A stretch of DNA of 64,000 nucleotides, taken from the NCBI GenBank assembly GCA_032622095.1, contig CP136061.1:214304373-214368372 (forward strand). The letters are read 5' to 3'. This document shows, one piece after another, positions 1 through 11,441 of this stretch. Every line of letters starts with the position of its first letter. Positions within the stretch are counted from its first letter, which is position 1. The position numbers and the translations under genes are program-made. A model generated the notes under the pieces. It was not told where the DNA came from and made no database searches. It saw only the letters and a list, made by a program, of their open reading frames with translations. This stretch comes from Siphonodentalium dalli. Its lineage: Eukaryota; Mollusca; Scaphopoda; Gadilida; Siphonodentaliidae.

Positions 1-220
1 TCGTTATGTTTACCATATATCCGGATCTAAACAAAAGTCAGGTTCTGTATCGTTTTTTGCTTTTGTTTACATAACAAAGGAAAAACATTTGACAATTACA
101 AAATGTTTATGCCATATTTCTGATTGGTATAAGAACAAAGTCTGTCTATATTTTACTATTCTTTCTGTTTATGGCGGTTTTTGACAGCATACCCACCGCC
201 AACGCCACCCGTATCTTTAA
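1..220. mobile_element. Kolobok-like MITE, right-hand part
   Basis: This is the end of a roughly 0.5-kb repeat family seen again at 36772-37294, 42104-42604, 54155-54654 and 59748-60247. It shares the block with GGCGGTTTTTGAC and ACCCACCGCCAA and ends in a TTAA at 217-220. The left part lies outside the window. The family name is inferred from the TTAA flank plus AGG terminus of the complete copies. Confidence 0.6.
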
Positions 221-336
221 GAATAATTTCGTCACTAAAAAAATACTGGCTGAAAGGTCTTGTTGATGGTGTGTAAATGCTATACTCAGCAAAATGGCAG
301 TCAATTAGATTTCTTATGTTTGATTTGACTGATGAT

Positions 337-926
337 CAGGGTCCGCGCTGGACAGAAATTTACTTTTGCCAAATGAAGATATATTTTGCCAACTTCTATT
401 AGAATTTGCCAAATATTATCCCTAATAGTATAATTTTCTGCAACCTTGATTGAGTTTTATGTTTCGACACTCGTGGTTTTAACGACGTTTGGTATGATAG
501 GAAAGCAGTTAGCTAATGAATAAGTATACTGGCATCTCTATTGTGGTTTGTCATACAAGAATAAACCAATCACCGAAAAATAACATGATAGAAGGGTTGC
601 TTCATCAGAAGGGCATCACAAGAGAATTAGTTATGTAAACACCACCACCATACTAAATACTAGTAACCCCCCAACCATCGGTACTAATGCTATATGAGAT
701 TAACTGCATCTCAATAGACGTGTTAACCTTATAAAACATCACTAATTACATTATGTTGTAATAGTTTCCTAATAGAAATTAATGGTATTTGTTGACCAAT
801 ATGTTTCAACTTTCTTGAGGAAATAAAAAGTCACTTGCCAAAACTTTTGCCAAATAAAAATATTTTTTGCCAAATGTTATTTATTTTTGCCATTGGCAAA
901 TTTGGCAAGTGGCAGCGCGAACCCTG
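337..926. mobile_element. non-autonomous hAT-like element (590 bp)
   Basis: The ends are inverted: CAGGGTCCGCGCTG on the left and the reverse complement of CAGGGTTCGCGCTG on the right. An exact 8-bp duplication, CTGATGAT, flanks it at 329-336 and 927-934. A CAGGG terminus with an 8-bp duplication is characteristic of the hAT superfamily. Inside are repeats of TTTGCCAAAT near both ends and no transposase-like frame, so it is a MITE. Confidence 0.85.
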
Positions 927-934
927 CTGATGAT

Positions 935-2654
935 TGCCATGCATATTGTTTGTCCATATGCGTTTATACATCTGTGTTGATAACATAACCGGACAACCAA
1001 AGCACTTAGTCCATGAACTGGTAGGACCCCTGGTGCACCCCCATAACTTAACTTCGTTGGTATTTCCATGTACCCTAGTATTATTCAGGAAAAATGATGT
1101 TAACAGCAAATATTGTGGGCCCTAGCGTACCTACTTGGTTAAAGTTTAAACTTACGCAATTCGATTATGATGGGGTGGGGAAAAAGGTATCCCATATATG
1201 GGATGTCATTGCGATTGGATTTTAACGTGTGATATGTCATTTTGTAGGTATTGGAATACTCAAGCCAAAAATATATGATCTGCTCATTGATGACGTCACC
1301 AGAGGTCAAAAGGTCACGTGACGGCAATGAAAACGCAAATATAATAGTCTGGTAGCTGATATGGTACCCCTACACCCCACACCGCAGGACTTCATCCCAC
1401 TCATTTTCTTCCTTACTTAATCCCACTCATTTTCTTCCTTATTATATCCCACAACTTTTAAGCAATGCTAACAGCAAAAGAAAGTGGCCGCCTATACACG
1501 AAACAGGATGGCGTCCAACATGGCCGCCGTGTTTTAGGACGAGGCACTATAAGTCAGTTGGATGCAAATTATAGAGAGAAAATCTTGACAAATGTATACA
1601 AGTGTATATATTAATGTGACACTAAGACACAATACTATAGCTAGCGTTTTATGGTAAAATTGGAGCTCGCTGGTCCAATATGGCCACCAAAATGACCGCC
1701 GCCGAAAGTGAAAATGTGACTATTTTTCAGTTATATTTTCTAGATTAGTTTCTATTGTCTGTAACTGGTTGAGAATTGCGACTTTATTTTGTATTGGTCA
1801 TGTTCACTGATCATTGGAACAATTAAATATGCCATATTTTGGGTCCCAGGCCCTTCCGATCTCTCAAAATATTAAGTTTACAGAATGCGGTATAAAATTT
1901 CACCAAAAATCACAATTGGGATTCTAGTCATATTACAAACAGAAATGAACAGAACTGTAAGTGTAAGTAAGTGAATATTCCAACTCAATGGAACCAAAAT
2001 TGTCACTTTGACTCAAAATGACTACCAAGATGGCGGCTAAATTATGGGGGGGGGTAGATATATTGCCCCAGCGCGCCTTGAAATTACTTACAAGTTGTTG
2101 TTGATAGATAAAATCGACTTATATGCTTTCTATGCATTGAATAGTAACATTGCTGATGCACCTTGGTTTATAGTTACTATTGTAACCACTGACATTACCA
2201 TCACAAACGTGATATCAAAATCGTCAAAATTTAACTTTTCAGGTTTGGACCATTTTTTAAAAGTAAAATGGAACTATCTTTGGTATTAAAGGTGTTTGTT
2301 TTTTTAACTGTCTTGAATGTGTCACAAAGATGTGTTTTTAGACCAAATTAATCACGATGGCTTGCAAAATGGCAACCCAATTGAGTAAAATGCACATATA
2401 TCCCGGACATTATTCTCTGCTACAACTACTAAGAATAGTTTACACCATTTCTATTTATTTTATAAGAGTATTACCAAATGCTGAATTGTAATGACCGCTA
2501 AAATGACAATATGTGGAAACTGTAGACCCATGCAATGCGCTTTGAGTTTAAATTTGAATGATATACATGAACGTGGAAATCTGGCCTTCAAAGCGAGGTT
2601 TAACGCACATGTAGTATATCGCCTGAAGACAAACTAATATATTAATAATCTTAC
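935..2654. other. noncoding, degenerate repeats
   Basis: I see no credible coding exon here. The stretch holds a short direct repeat (TCCCACTCATTTTCTTCCTTA twice in about 1395-1441) and scattered blocks around ATGGCGG/ATGGCCGCC (near 1508, 1680, 2027) that look like diverged copies of one repeat. If the minus-strand lectin gene continues leftwards, this would be intron. I searched it for the missing second half of the left-most CTLD and did not find it. Confidence 0.5.
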
Positions 2655-2831
2655 CACTATTGTTGTCCATCAGCCAAAGTACAATGTAGCTGTACATGAT
2701 GGAGTCACTTATCTGTAGCGGCGCTCCATTGATCTGTGCGCATGCGTCCCCGTGTTGTGTATTTCCCATTGTGGTGTCTGTGCTGGCAGTCACGCACCAA
2801 TCGGCAACTCCCACGTATGGAGCGACACAAT
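2655..2831 (-). CDS. exon: first half of a C-type lectin-like domain (second CTLD of the gene)
   Basis: This is a 177-nt exon of 59 codons. On the minus strand it follows a pyrimidine-rich acceptor ending CCCCTTCAG and ends at a GTAAGATT donor; both ends are phase 1. It has the same length and phases as the exon at 24158-24334, and the cysteines fall at the same places (codons 2, 13 and 31): D-C near the start, W-C ten residues on, then A-C followed by NGAPLQI. That spacing matches the N-terminal half of long-form CTLDs (C-x10-C, then C..GG.LA.I). Joined to the preceding 36-nt exon, the split codon reads GAT (Asp). The second half must lie beyond the left edge or be lost. Sugar binding cannot be predicted from this half. 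Confidence 0.62.
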
Positions 2832-3111
2832 CTGAAGGGGAATGCGCATGAGTTAAGGTGAAGACGCACGTTTTGCGTAAATCCATCCAAAAATGGCACG
2901 CGATTTTCAACAAAGAATTTCTCTGGATCTATCTTACGAAATATATTGAGTTTCTCATATTACCAACTTCGTTGTATATATAATCTGAACAATTATTAAG
3001 AGACAACAAGAACAAAGGATTTTAATACAATTGAGCGGTTGAAAATGTGTTTTGTGTTGTTCCCTTTCGGTACACAGAAAAGTAATAAGTTCACACAACA
3101 CTCTAATCCCC
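2832..3111. other. intron of the lectin-like gene
   Basis: No coding signal. At 2861-2880, on the minus strand just upstream of the exon acceptor, lies GCAAAACGTGCGTCT, a motif found twice more in the window (3767-3781 and 39817-39831). Confidence 0.45.
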
Positions 3112-3600
3112 AAATAGCTTATTGTTTTGGCTCTATGATAGAAGGCTTCATTTGTACCATAATTCAGTTATATTTTAAGTGCATAATATAGCATCATACC
3201 CCATATATTATAATGAAGAATAAAGCAGTCACAAATATTCCAATGAAAACAAATGTTGAAATACAGTGTGGTCCACTCAAGCAGAGAGCAATCAAATTGA
3301 ATTAGGCCACTGTGTTAAGAGGTATGGTGGTCAGCTTTAACATGGGTTATGAACCCATGTCGCAAAACTCATCTCTGTCCAATTTTGCGTTGATCAACAG
3401 GCATGGCATGAAAATTCCCAAATATAAAAAATTATGTATGGGTAGTTGCCTTTCTAAATGAAAATAGTCATTAAATTTCACGAATCAAGAATTGTAGAAT
3501 AATTAAGCCTCTTCGTGTGGTCTTGATATGAAATCATGGATACATGAACTGCACTTTTGTAACAAATATATTTTACAGAAGTTCTTGATACCTGAAAATA
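3112..3600 (+). repeat. dispersed repeat, inverted relative to the copy at 39072-39561
   Basis: The sequence aligns over about 490 bp, with indels, to the reverse complement of 39072-39561. Shared blocks include TAATGAAGAATAAAGCAGTC, GAGCAATCAA and CATGGCATGAAAATT. No reading frame is conserved between the copies, so it is a noncoding repeat, possibly a MITE or SINE body. Confidence 0.75.
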
Positions 3601-4928
3601 GTGATATTTTACTTATTTTTCATGTCATAAAAGTAAAGTAAGTTATAATATACAATGAGTCGATGTTTCTTAAATATTGGATCACAATAATCGCTTGTAC
3701 CAAATTCCACAAAGAAATTCCTGGCAGATTTTGAGAAAATCCATTTTGAAGTACCAGTACATTTTGGCAAAACGTGCGTCTGGGCCTTAATTTGACAGGG
3801 ATTCGCAGCCAGGTGCCTCTATATGTGCTTTTTACAGGGTGCATGCTCCCATGTCAAGAGTCCAAGGAATTTTGAGGAGGGTGTTAAAATTCCAGTGTGC
3901 GGGTGTGATTTAGGCCGGATGCCTATATTGCAAAAGTTTAAATGCGAAATACTTCAATCGACGTGACATAATAACGTAAGAATATGCTCGCAACCTGTAT
4001 ACACCACATATATTAGTCTCACTGACTACTAGATAGTACTTAGAGCCGTACCGGGACAAGATAATTGTAGTAATACTATGTTATGCTTGACGGACGAAAT
4101 TATAAGTTTTGTCAAAATAAATGTCCCGAATGAATCAGTCATGAAGTAGCTGAATGTTTGCACAAGTATGGCACATCGAAGAGCTTCTGCATAATTATAA
4201 GTTGCCATAATTAAAAGTATCAGCTGAATATGATGTGTGAAACAGGGGGGGGTCGGAAAAAAATTTCAGGCACGTATGGCATTTTTTCCCTTTCGATCAT
4301 TTTTTGTACCCACCCACTCCCACCGCCAATTTTTTTTCCGTTTTCGGCAGTTTTTTCCGACCATTTTTTGACACCCACCCCCCCCCCCTTTAACACTAAA
4401 ACAGAGATTTGCGGGGGGGGGGAATTTACTGTAAACGGCTGTATATGAATTATGTGTATACTATTTATCATGGATGTTAACATGGACATGTAAATAGGAA
4501 TGAGTCATTTTGAGGTCATTCGGCCAAAAAAACATGGCTGCCAGCGGCCATCTTGGATTTCAAAATTTGCAACAAAATACAACACGATAACTGCCTGCAG
4601 TCAATTTACCAGTTAGAATTACATTATTTCTCTCATTCAAACTGATTCAAAGTGGTTTTGAAGCCCAACTCATTGCCAAAACACTAAAAAAACAAGCAGG
4701 AAATGTTTTTTTTAGTTGCGGAAAAAATTGCTTGTTGGTGGCTTTGACCACCCACCCACCCCGGCATACGTGCCGGAAGAAATGTTTTCACCCCCCCCCC
4801 CCCTGTGTGAAACAGATATTTTAACGAGAATTTGCCGCTTTGAGTGTATTAGAAGAGGCGTCCACGACCATTCTCGAAAAGTGCCACAGTCAAGTTAGGA
4901 AATAAACGTATTCTGTATGTCGAGTTGG
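3601..4928. other. noncoding stretch with a poly-G/poly-C repeat
   Basis: No gene is seen. Between about 4225 and 4830 two blocks share GTGTGAAACAG next to long G or C runs (near 4233 and 4803), with paired poly-C/poly-G tracts at 4377-4388 and 4413-4422. The short open frames here are low-complexity by-products of the homopolymers. Near 4530 there is an ATGGCTGCC...GGCCATCTTGG block like those at 1.5-2.0 kb. Confidence 0.45.
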
Positions 4929-5015
4929 ATATTCGGGGATTAGAGCATGCAAACAGTTTGTGAGCTTCTTTCCGACTAGTTCATAAACGGTTTTCATGGT
5001 CGAATCCCCGAATAT
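4929..5015. repeat. 13-bp perfect hairpin arms
   Basis: ATATTCGGGGATT at 4929-4941 is exactly inverted at 5003-5015, separated by about 60 bp. The function is unknown; it may be the core of a small MITE. Confidence 0.5.
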
Positions 5016-5739
5016 GCAACGATATTTCCATTGCAATTAAATCCACCAAATTAATTGAAAGAAACATTACGAAAATCTCTTTTTATTGACTTTATATGCT
5101 ATAAGTTGAGACATCCTTTTTATCGGTCATCAAATCTCTGCATGGGTACGCTCCACTCAGAACAACTTCTTGTTAATCATATCTGTTGTAAATAATGTTC
5201 CGGTTGAAACGATTACGCGACTCTTGGCAACACGATGACTTATTTTACGCGCGTTGTCAATGTCATCGTGTTCCATTCCATATATGGTCTCCGACCAGCG
5301 GTCGATGCTAGTGACTTGATAAATGAAGTTAGCAGCTCTCGACCAATCGGAATGGGCGTTTCAGCGACAAAAATTAATAATAATAAAGCGAGCGGCAATT
5401 ATGTGTGTGAATGGTTATGTTATGGCAATTCTGTGTGTGAATGGTTATGTATGTGAAAAGTGTGCGAAGATCAAATCACTCGATATCTGGGGGACCCCAA
5501 TACGCCGACTGTGGATCACAATGATTCGCGGTGATATGTTTTCGCGGTACCTTACTCGTATTTAAATTCGCGCAGTAATAGTTTTCGCGCACCATAGTAC
5601 AACTCCTCAGTGTATACCAAAATCCAAAGGGAAAATAAGAGGGTTATGTTAATGAGTTGCACACGTGTCTTCGGAACGATTAAGAAATTAAACTGTTATG
5701 TAAATGTGAACTTCTCATAATTTGTCATTTCTAAGAAAT
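5016..5739. other. noncoding, nothing recognised
   Basis: There is only a short imperfect tandem repeat around TGTGTGTGAATGGTTATG (5400-5455). The open frames crossing it have no recognisable domains. Confidence 0.4.
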
Positions 5740-5935
5740 TAGGAAACGTTGCAATTCTGTCCTTTACATAAATATCATGAATACTTTCGTAGGCCTGACA
5801 TTCTAAGATGAAATGATATTCTGACTCAATTTGTTTTGAATTACACGTGGAACACAATCTTTCTCATATGTTTTGGGGGCTGTTTGTGTCTCCCTTTTTC
5901 GATTTCCAGTCGATGATTATTGATTCTTGTGAATA
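5740..5935 (-). pseudogene. LINE ORF2 C-terminal fragment
   Basis: On the minus strand a partial frame reads C-N-S-K...E-Y-H-F-I-L-E-C followed by Y-E-S, then a stop. This is the C..C...E..HF...C pattern found after the reverse transcriptase in many invertebrate non-LTR retrotransposons; compare 22870-22935 in LINE-1. The upstream part is frame-shifted and no reverse transcriptase remains, so it is a 5'-truncated, decayed copy. The family cannot be assigned from this piece. Confidence 0.55.
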
Positions 5936-6701
5936 GAATTCTCGCTTTGACAGATCGGATATAGAATGTGATTACCGGTGGTCAATGGTGTTTCGCCGTG
6001 ATTCATTGTCGGAAATATAGTGAGGTTTTAATAAAACTACCATCATATGTGCCGAATACACCATATAGCGCCATGCCAATCCTCGCAACTTATATAAACT
6101 GCTCACGGTAAATCACTCTCCCAGAACAATCGCCACGGTGTTAGGTGTTTTTCTTATCGCACACTCTTTACACACTGTATGCTAAATATTAGACAACGCC
6201 CGTATTGGGATCAAATTCCACCAGTACAAAACCTGGGAACTTTTTGATGCTCTGACCCGTTCTGACGGAGAACTTCATAACATTGAACAAGTAGAGAATG
6301 TATTTATTTGTTACTATTTGTTCGTCAATAAGCTATATAACTCATACAAGGAGGTCGTCCCAGCTCGAGATTGCATGTTTGTTTTTGCGACTTTCGTGAG
6401 CCGATATCGCAAAAAACATTGAATTAATTACCAGGAGAAAATTTCATAATTGTAAGCGACGCAAAGAAAATTCGCTCACGCATGCAAAGTCACTTAATCG
6501 CGCACTTTCACCTACAATGAAGTACATTATAAAGGAAAGTAGTAAATAAGAAATATATTCCCTGGATTGTTTTAATGTTATGCACCTTCATGATGGTCAC
6601 AACATCAAACAGTTCCAAGGTTTTGTACTGCTGGAATATTATCTCTACTGGTGCAGCTAAAGTAGACATTCATGTTATGATCTAGCTAAATGTATACTTA
6701 C
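5936..6701. other. intron; short shared repeat
   Basis: No gene. Around 6128-6180 the block ACGGTGTTAGGTGTTTTTCT resembles 55590-55645, just outside the mariner-type palindrome there, so it is probably a remnant of the same repeat neighbourhood. Confidence 0.4.
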
Positions 6702-6737
6702 CAGTCCTATCTGGAATCGTCCACTCGGGATATCGTT
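6702..6737 (-). CDS. 36-nt linker exon of the lectin-like gene
   Basis: On the minus strand this short segment lies between a strong acceptor (CTGCTTTCAG) and a strong donor (CTG followed by GTAAGTATA). It is phase 1 at both ends, as the neighbouring exons require. With its flanking exons it adds the residues QRYPEWTIPDRT and then joins the Asp that opens the next CTLD half. Splice-site strength and phase are the only evidence, because twelve residues carry no domain signal. Short linkers between CTLD units are plausible. It could still be a chance match. Confidence 0.45.
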
Positions 6738-6808
6738 CTGAAAGCAGAATATTCGAACAAATTTGTCAAGAAAGAAGAGGGATGAAATGGTATATTGAGC
6801 GCGTGTCA

Positions 6809-6829
6809 CCCCCCCCCCCCCCCCCCCCC
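6809..6829. repeat. poly-C run of 21 bases
   Basis: An uninterrupted C homopolymer, likely length-variable. Confidence 0.9.
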
Positions 6830-6949
6830 GACAACCAATGATAGCACCGGGGTTTCTTCGGCCAATGACATCGTTCGATGTTTTTGGGACATTCTTGGGA
6901 GTTAGCTTTTATTACATGATCCTACCCTTATTCCATTCAATAAACCCAT

Positions 6950-7133
6950 TCTATAAATAGACAGAACACAACGCGCATCTTAATCGAGAATCTTTTATCG
7001 AATGAGTTGTGGATGGCGCAAGGATATATTTCGCGAGAGCGTAGCTCGAGCGAAATATAACTTTGCGCCGTCCGCAACGAGTTCGATAAAAGATTCGAGA
7101 TTATGATGCAAGTTGTGTTCTGTATTTATTCTA
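6950..7133. mobile_element. foldback MITE
   Basis: Two arms of about 75-80 bp are inverted around a centre near 7035. The left arm carries ACAGAACACAAC and GAATCTTTTATCGAA; the right arm carries their reverse complements. The centre is rich in CG (GAGCGTAGCTCGAGCG). No coding capacity. The target duplication is not clear. Confidence 0.65.
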
Positions 7134-8440
7134 CACCGTTCAGTCAGATAAGTTCAATCCATCAATGTCACATCCATTGTTACTATATCTACCTTTATTG
7201 TGATTTAAGTCTGATAAATAACCAGTAAGTATGGGGTGATCACCGGAAGCGAATGATCGACGTAATGTACGTCATCTTTCTTGGCGACAACGTCAACAAG
7301 AATAGTTCGGGCTTGTATTCCACTAGAGGTATACACTAATATGTATTCAATGGCTGGGATTCCGTTGAATACATGTGCCTCGTGTCAATGGGTGTGGAAT
7401 AAATTGTGATATTAAACGTTCGTTTAATAACAGGATATTGAACGTTCGTTTAATAACAGGAAATAGTGCCAGTGATCTTTGACTTCCGGTTTGCCGTCTG
7501 TTTATATTCCGTACGCTACGTCTCAAAATACTATGGCTTCCAACATTTTTCCAACAAACTATAACGAATGAAGAGTTTGAAAAGGTATGTCATTAAATAT
7601 ACGGGAAAGAGTCGTTATATATCTGGGACTATTTCTTTACGCGGGCAAACAGCGAATATTTACGCGAAACGTCATCGCATGCTTTATAGAAGCCAATGTT
7701 TGTTTCGTGTCCCATTTGTTGATTTAAGTATGTTTTGTCGACGTTTTGGATCATGTAATAAATAGAATCTACGACTCGTCCCAATTTATAGCGGAATTCA
7801 CATGACTCGTCCAGTAAATTAGGTCTGGACCGAGCCTTTGGACTCGGACGATTGAAAGGATGAGTCAATCCGACTCTTGGTCCCCGTATACAGCACACTA
7901 ATTAATTTGTCTTTTATAATTGAAGAATTTTTTCGTCCTCAATGTGTTACACGTATTCTCATAAATTGTACATCGAAATGGCATCACATAATGTCTTTCG
8001 TATACATGGATTATAAATAGTGGTTCACCTTGTTGGAGTGATTGTCATTTTATTTATCGCGATTAATTCGTCTCACCAGTAAAGAAATAGTTATTTATTT
8101 ACAACTGAGCGTATACTTCAGACATTTTCGTTTTTTAAATCGTACAGTCAACGTAGTTGGAATTGACGTGTGTTTTGTTCTGTTTTTTATATTGTTTATT
8201 TGGATAAAAACATGAACATTAGTTAGAAAAGACGACAATTAGGTTTTACATATAGAGATGTATAAATGGCGGTTAAATTTTCATGGTAACATTTATACCG
8301 CGTACATGTATGCACATAAATTGATGGCTTAATACCCTAACCGCGAGTTTTAACTGAGTTTTCCGAGACCTCTCTATAATCATAGTTCTGCGATTTTATT
8401 GGGGGAGGATCAATCATATCGCCAGATACAATGGGCGAAT
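7134..8440. other. intron; minor repeats only
   Basis: I see no exon. A direct repeat of AACGTTCGTTTAATAACAGG lies at about 7415-7462, and an imperfect inverted pair around GTATTCAA at 7310-7395. The open frames at 7568-7898 have no recognisable features. Confidence 0.4.
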
Positions 8441-8444
8441 GTAC

Positions 8445-10410
8445 CCTCATAAAACACTCTAGTAAAAGCCCGGTATACCATGGTTTACCAGACTCTATCC
8501 TGGTAAAATGTGGTAAAGTCCGGTTTACAATAAAAACACTCTGGTTAAAGCATGCATGGTAAACCATGGTTTGCCAGGCTCTACTCTGGAAAAGTTAGAT
8601 TTACAATAATATACTCTGGTAAAAAGCCAAGTAAGACCCACGTAAGATGGACGTACCCTTGTCCATTCAAAGTAAAGCATGGTCAAGTCGGGTTAACATA
8701 TACAATGGTAAAAGCCATGTACAATGGACATACCCTTGTAAATTCAAGTAAATCATGGTAAAGTCCGGTCTAAAATGATATACTCTGTTAAAAGCCAAGT
8801 AAAAAGGACACAACCTTGTAGATCCCATGTGCACCCATACAAAAGGACATACCATTGTGCATTCAATGCCAGTAAAGGCGTGGTGTACCCCACTTTATGA
8901 TCGTAACATTCTGGTGAAAGGGCACGTATATGGGTAAAACCCATGTACATGTAAATCCGTAACATCTTTTCATCTTTAAGGGGGCGGCAGTAAGACAGTC
9001 TAGCCTGACTATTCCACCCCCTCGAATATACAATGTAATATTTGTCAAATGTATCATGTATTAATATGTGAAATAAAATATCCTATCCTATCCGAACACA
9101 CTGTAGTAAATCACTTCTACTGGAAAATTGATGTTAAAAAAACGCTCTTTAAATGTTTGTATTATTTTTATTCATTTCTCAATACATCTTTGGGAAAAAA
9201 CGCTGTTTAGAAAACGCTTTACTTCAAAAGTAATCTGTTACCTCAAAACGTGGCTCGATAAAGCCATGGTGCTTTTTTATGGATTTGTTGGTTTAAACAT
9301 ATTTATTGTAACACAATTTACAAGGGATTGTGGGCCAAGTTATAACAACTTAAGGTGGCCCCTCTCCCGACAATATATACACAAATGTTTAAACAAGATG
9401 ACTAACAGATATAATGCACATGTAATGATAAACATGTTGACGATGATGATGTCTGGTGATTGATGTTACCGGTCCTGAGATCCTCTCCTATATATATAAT
9501 GCCATGCCGTGCCGTAAGTATATAGTTTACGATTGATATTCGTTAAGTGAAACGTTTGCTTTCTGAAATATATTTTTTGAACAATGTAAAAGAGTAGTTG
9601 CTTTCGATGCTGTGGAATGTTTGGGGCGCGTCTGATGAAATGGTTTACGTCTACTATTGTGAAAGCATACTTATCTAGTCTGTCATATAATTTGGTTCTT
9701 TGCGGTCGGAATAATTCGAAAAAGAAATGTATGGCATCTTCGATCCCTGTGCCACAATTACACACTGGGCTTTCGGCTATAAATACATATCTAAGCGAAG
9801 TTCACTGCAATCGTTGCGAATTTTATGGCTTTGTTCCAGTCGGAGATGTATTTTGTGACTAACTGAGTTCTACATTCTCTAGTATTAATGATATGCTACA
9901 GCTAATAACACATGTCCTTTGATTTCGAATCAGTGAGGTAATGCCATACAATAATATATAAGTGATACAAGGGGCATGATACTCTTATGTTTATGCTAAA
10001 TTGTGGTACGTTGTCCTTGTACCAGTTCAGACTTACACTGCCGATCCTACAAAACGTAGTTCAATCAGGGACAAGCATTTAGGTGGGTTGGATTTTGTAT
10101 ATTTAAGTCCAAAGCGGAAACAACTCTGGAAGATGGACTCCAACCAATCTCAATGTTGCTGGTACATAGTCTCTCGTGTTGATTAATGTATTGTATGTAG
10201 TGGTAATACAGCACGATTTAACGGAGTATAATGTGGGTATACATCATGGCTTTACTTGGAATTTACAAGGGTGTGTCCTTTTTACATAGACTTTACATGG
10301 ATTTTTCCAGAGTATATCATTGTCTTTCTGACTTTACCATATTTTATCAGAGTAGAGACATGTAAACTATGGTTTACCAGGCATTATCAGAGTGATATTA
10401 CACGGATGTG
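8445..10410. mobile_element. foldback-type element with subrepeat ends
   Basis: The left 0.5 kb (8445-8950) is built of short repeats of GGTAAA/CCATGGTTTACCAGA/CTCTGGTAAA type. The right 0.2 kb (about 10210-10410) is their inverted counterpart: reversed, it reads GGTAAACCATAGTTTACATG, then TCTACTCTGATAAAATATGG, then ACCCTTGTAAATTC. Inverted subrepeat ends are typical of foldback elements. The interior holds a LINE 3' fragment (9290-9862). No transposase seen. The outer boundaries are approximate. Confidence 0.55.
9290..9862 (-). pseudogene. 5'-truncated LINE 3' end inside the foldback element
   Basis: The minus strand encodes PSVCNCGTGIEDAIHFFFE and then R..LYD.L, the C-terminal zinc-knuckle region that follows reverse transcriptase in LINEs. 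Its counterpart in LINE-1 is CSCGYKVEDADHFLFTC near 22875. The frame runs to a stop near 9466, followed by a 3' UTR-like tail with GGGAGAGGGGCC and AATAAATATG. That tail resembles the GGGGAGAGGAGC block before the AATAAAATA in the LINE-1 3' UTR, so the two may be related families. The endonuclease and reverse transcriptase are gone. Confidence 0.65.
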
Positions 10411-10424
10411 AGCGATATCTCTAT

Positions 10425-10975
10425 TTCACAAATGAACATTTCTCAACTGAGGTGTTTGTTTTCTGTCTCTTTTGTGAGAATAAAATCATATTTTGTTCGT
10501 TAATCAGTTGAAAATAAATAAATAAAATCAGTTGCACCCGGTGTCGTAGTCAAAAGTTAACATAATGGGACAGAAATATTCCTAAAAATATGTAGGCTAA
10601 ATCCAGAAGAGTTTAACACCTTATATAATCACATGTGCGATTCGTATAGCCTCCAATCTCTGATCTCAAATGTTAAATCTTCATCGGTACTGCTGTCGTA
10701 ACTTTACCCTAATATCGAGGTAAATTACCCTGGTATAATTACCCTGGTAGAATAATTATAGTAGAATCCCACATGCTTACTTACATCCCGGTAAAATACT
10801 TTGGTGAAATACATTGGTGTGAACATTTTACCAGAGTCAAAATACTTGGGTGGGTCTGCATGTGAGCGTCTAATATGGTGACTATTCACCAGATACATTT
10901 TGCCAGAGTTCCAATCACCCTGGTAGAATACCAGAGTGTGTTCTGTGGTTTACCAGAGTATTTTTATAAGGGTAG
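10425..10975 (+). repeat. dispersed repeat, direct copy at 25800-26370
   Basis: About 550 bp align with 25800-26370 in the same orientation. Shared blocks are CAGAAGAGTTTAACACCTTAT, TTACCCTGGTATAATTA and ACTTACATCCCGGTAAAATA. The end of each copy carries the TACCAGAGTGT/TTTACCAGAGT motifs also found in the foldback element to the left, so the families are related. Confidence 0.75.
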
Positions 10976-11044
10976 GTTCCCAGTACTATATATCGATATG
11001 ATCTGGCACTTTATATTCCACTCTATTATATATTTTGAAACTTC

Positions 11045-11130
11045 TGTATATATGTATGTATGTACGTATGTATGTATGTATGTATGCATATGTGCGTGCG
11101 TACGTCCGTGCGTATGTGTATGTATGTATG
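11045..11130. repeat. TATG/TGCG-type microsatellite
   Basis: A TATG repeat (about 11048-11088) passes into a CGTG/CGTA-rich section and back to TATG. The open frames across it are by-products. Confidence 0.85.
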
Positions 11131-11134
11131 GTAT

Positions 11135-11416
11135 AGACTTGAAAACTGATCGACCGATCCGACTCAAATTTGGTATCTGGTATGTAGGTCTACTTTGATA
11201 CCAGTAACAATATGGGCGGGTCCAATTTCACGTGCAACCTTGACCTTGACCTCGTTCATATACGCTCATATAGGCATGTTTGGACCGATCGAACAATACT
11301 TTTGTTCTCTCCTAATACTTTTCAACGTTGTTCGCTCAGTTTTGTTCAAGCCCAGGCGGAGGCGATCACAAAGAAAGTCCTAAATAGCCCCGACGAAGTC
11401 GGGCACGTCAGCTAGT
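11135..11416 (+). mobile_element. Helitron-like 3' end
   Basis: The segment ends with a GC hairpin, CCCGAC-GAA-GTCGGG (11389-11403), eight bases before CTAGT (11412-11416). A short hairpin followed by CTRRT is the hallmark of a Helitron 3' terminus. No Rep/helicase frame is present, so this is a non-autonomous or truncated copy. The 5' end was not identified. It lies 26 bp from an exon of the host gene. Confidence 0.6.
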
Positions 11417-11441
11417 ATAATCTATTTTCGTGAGCACTTAC

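Noticed and set aside
4220-4489. Frames across the poly-G/poly-C region
   Set aside because: Gly/Pro runs from homopolymers only.
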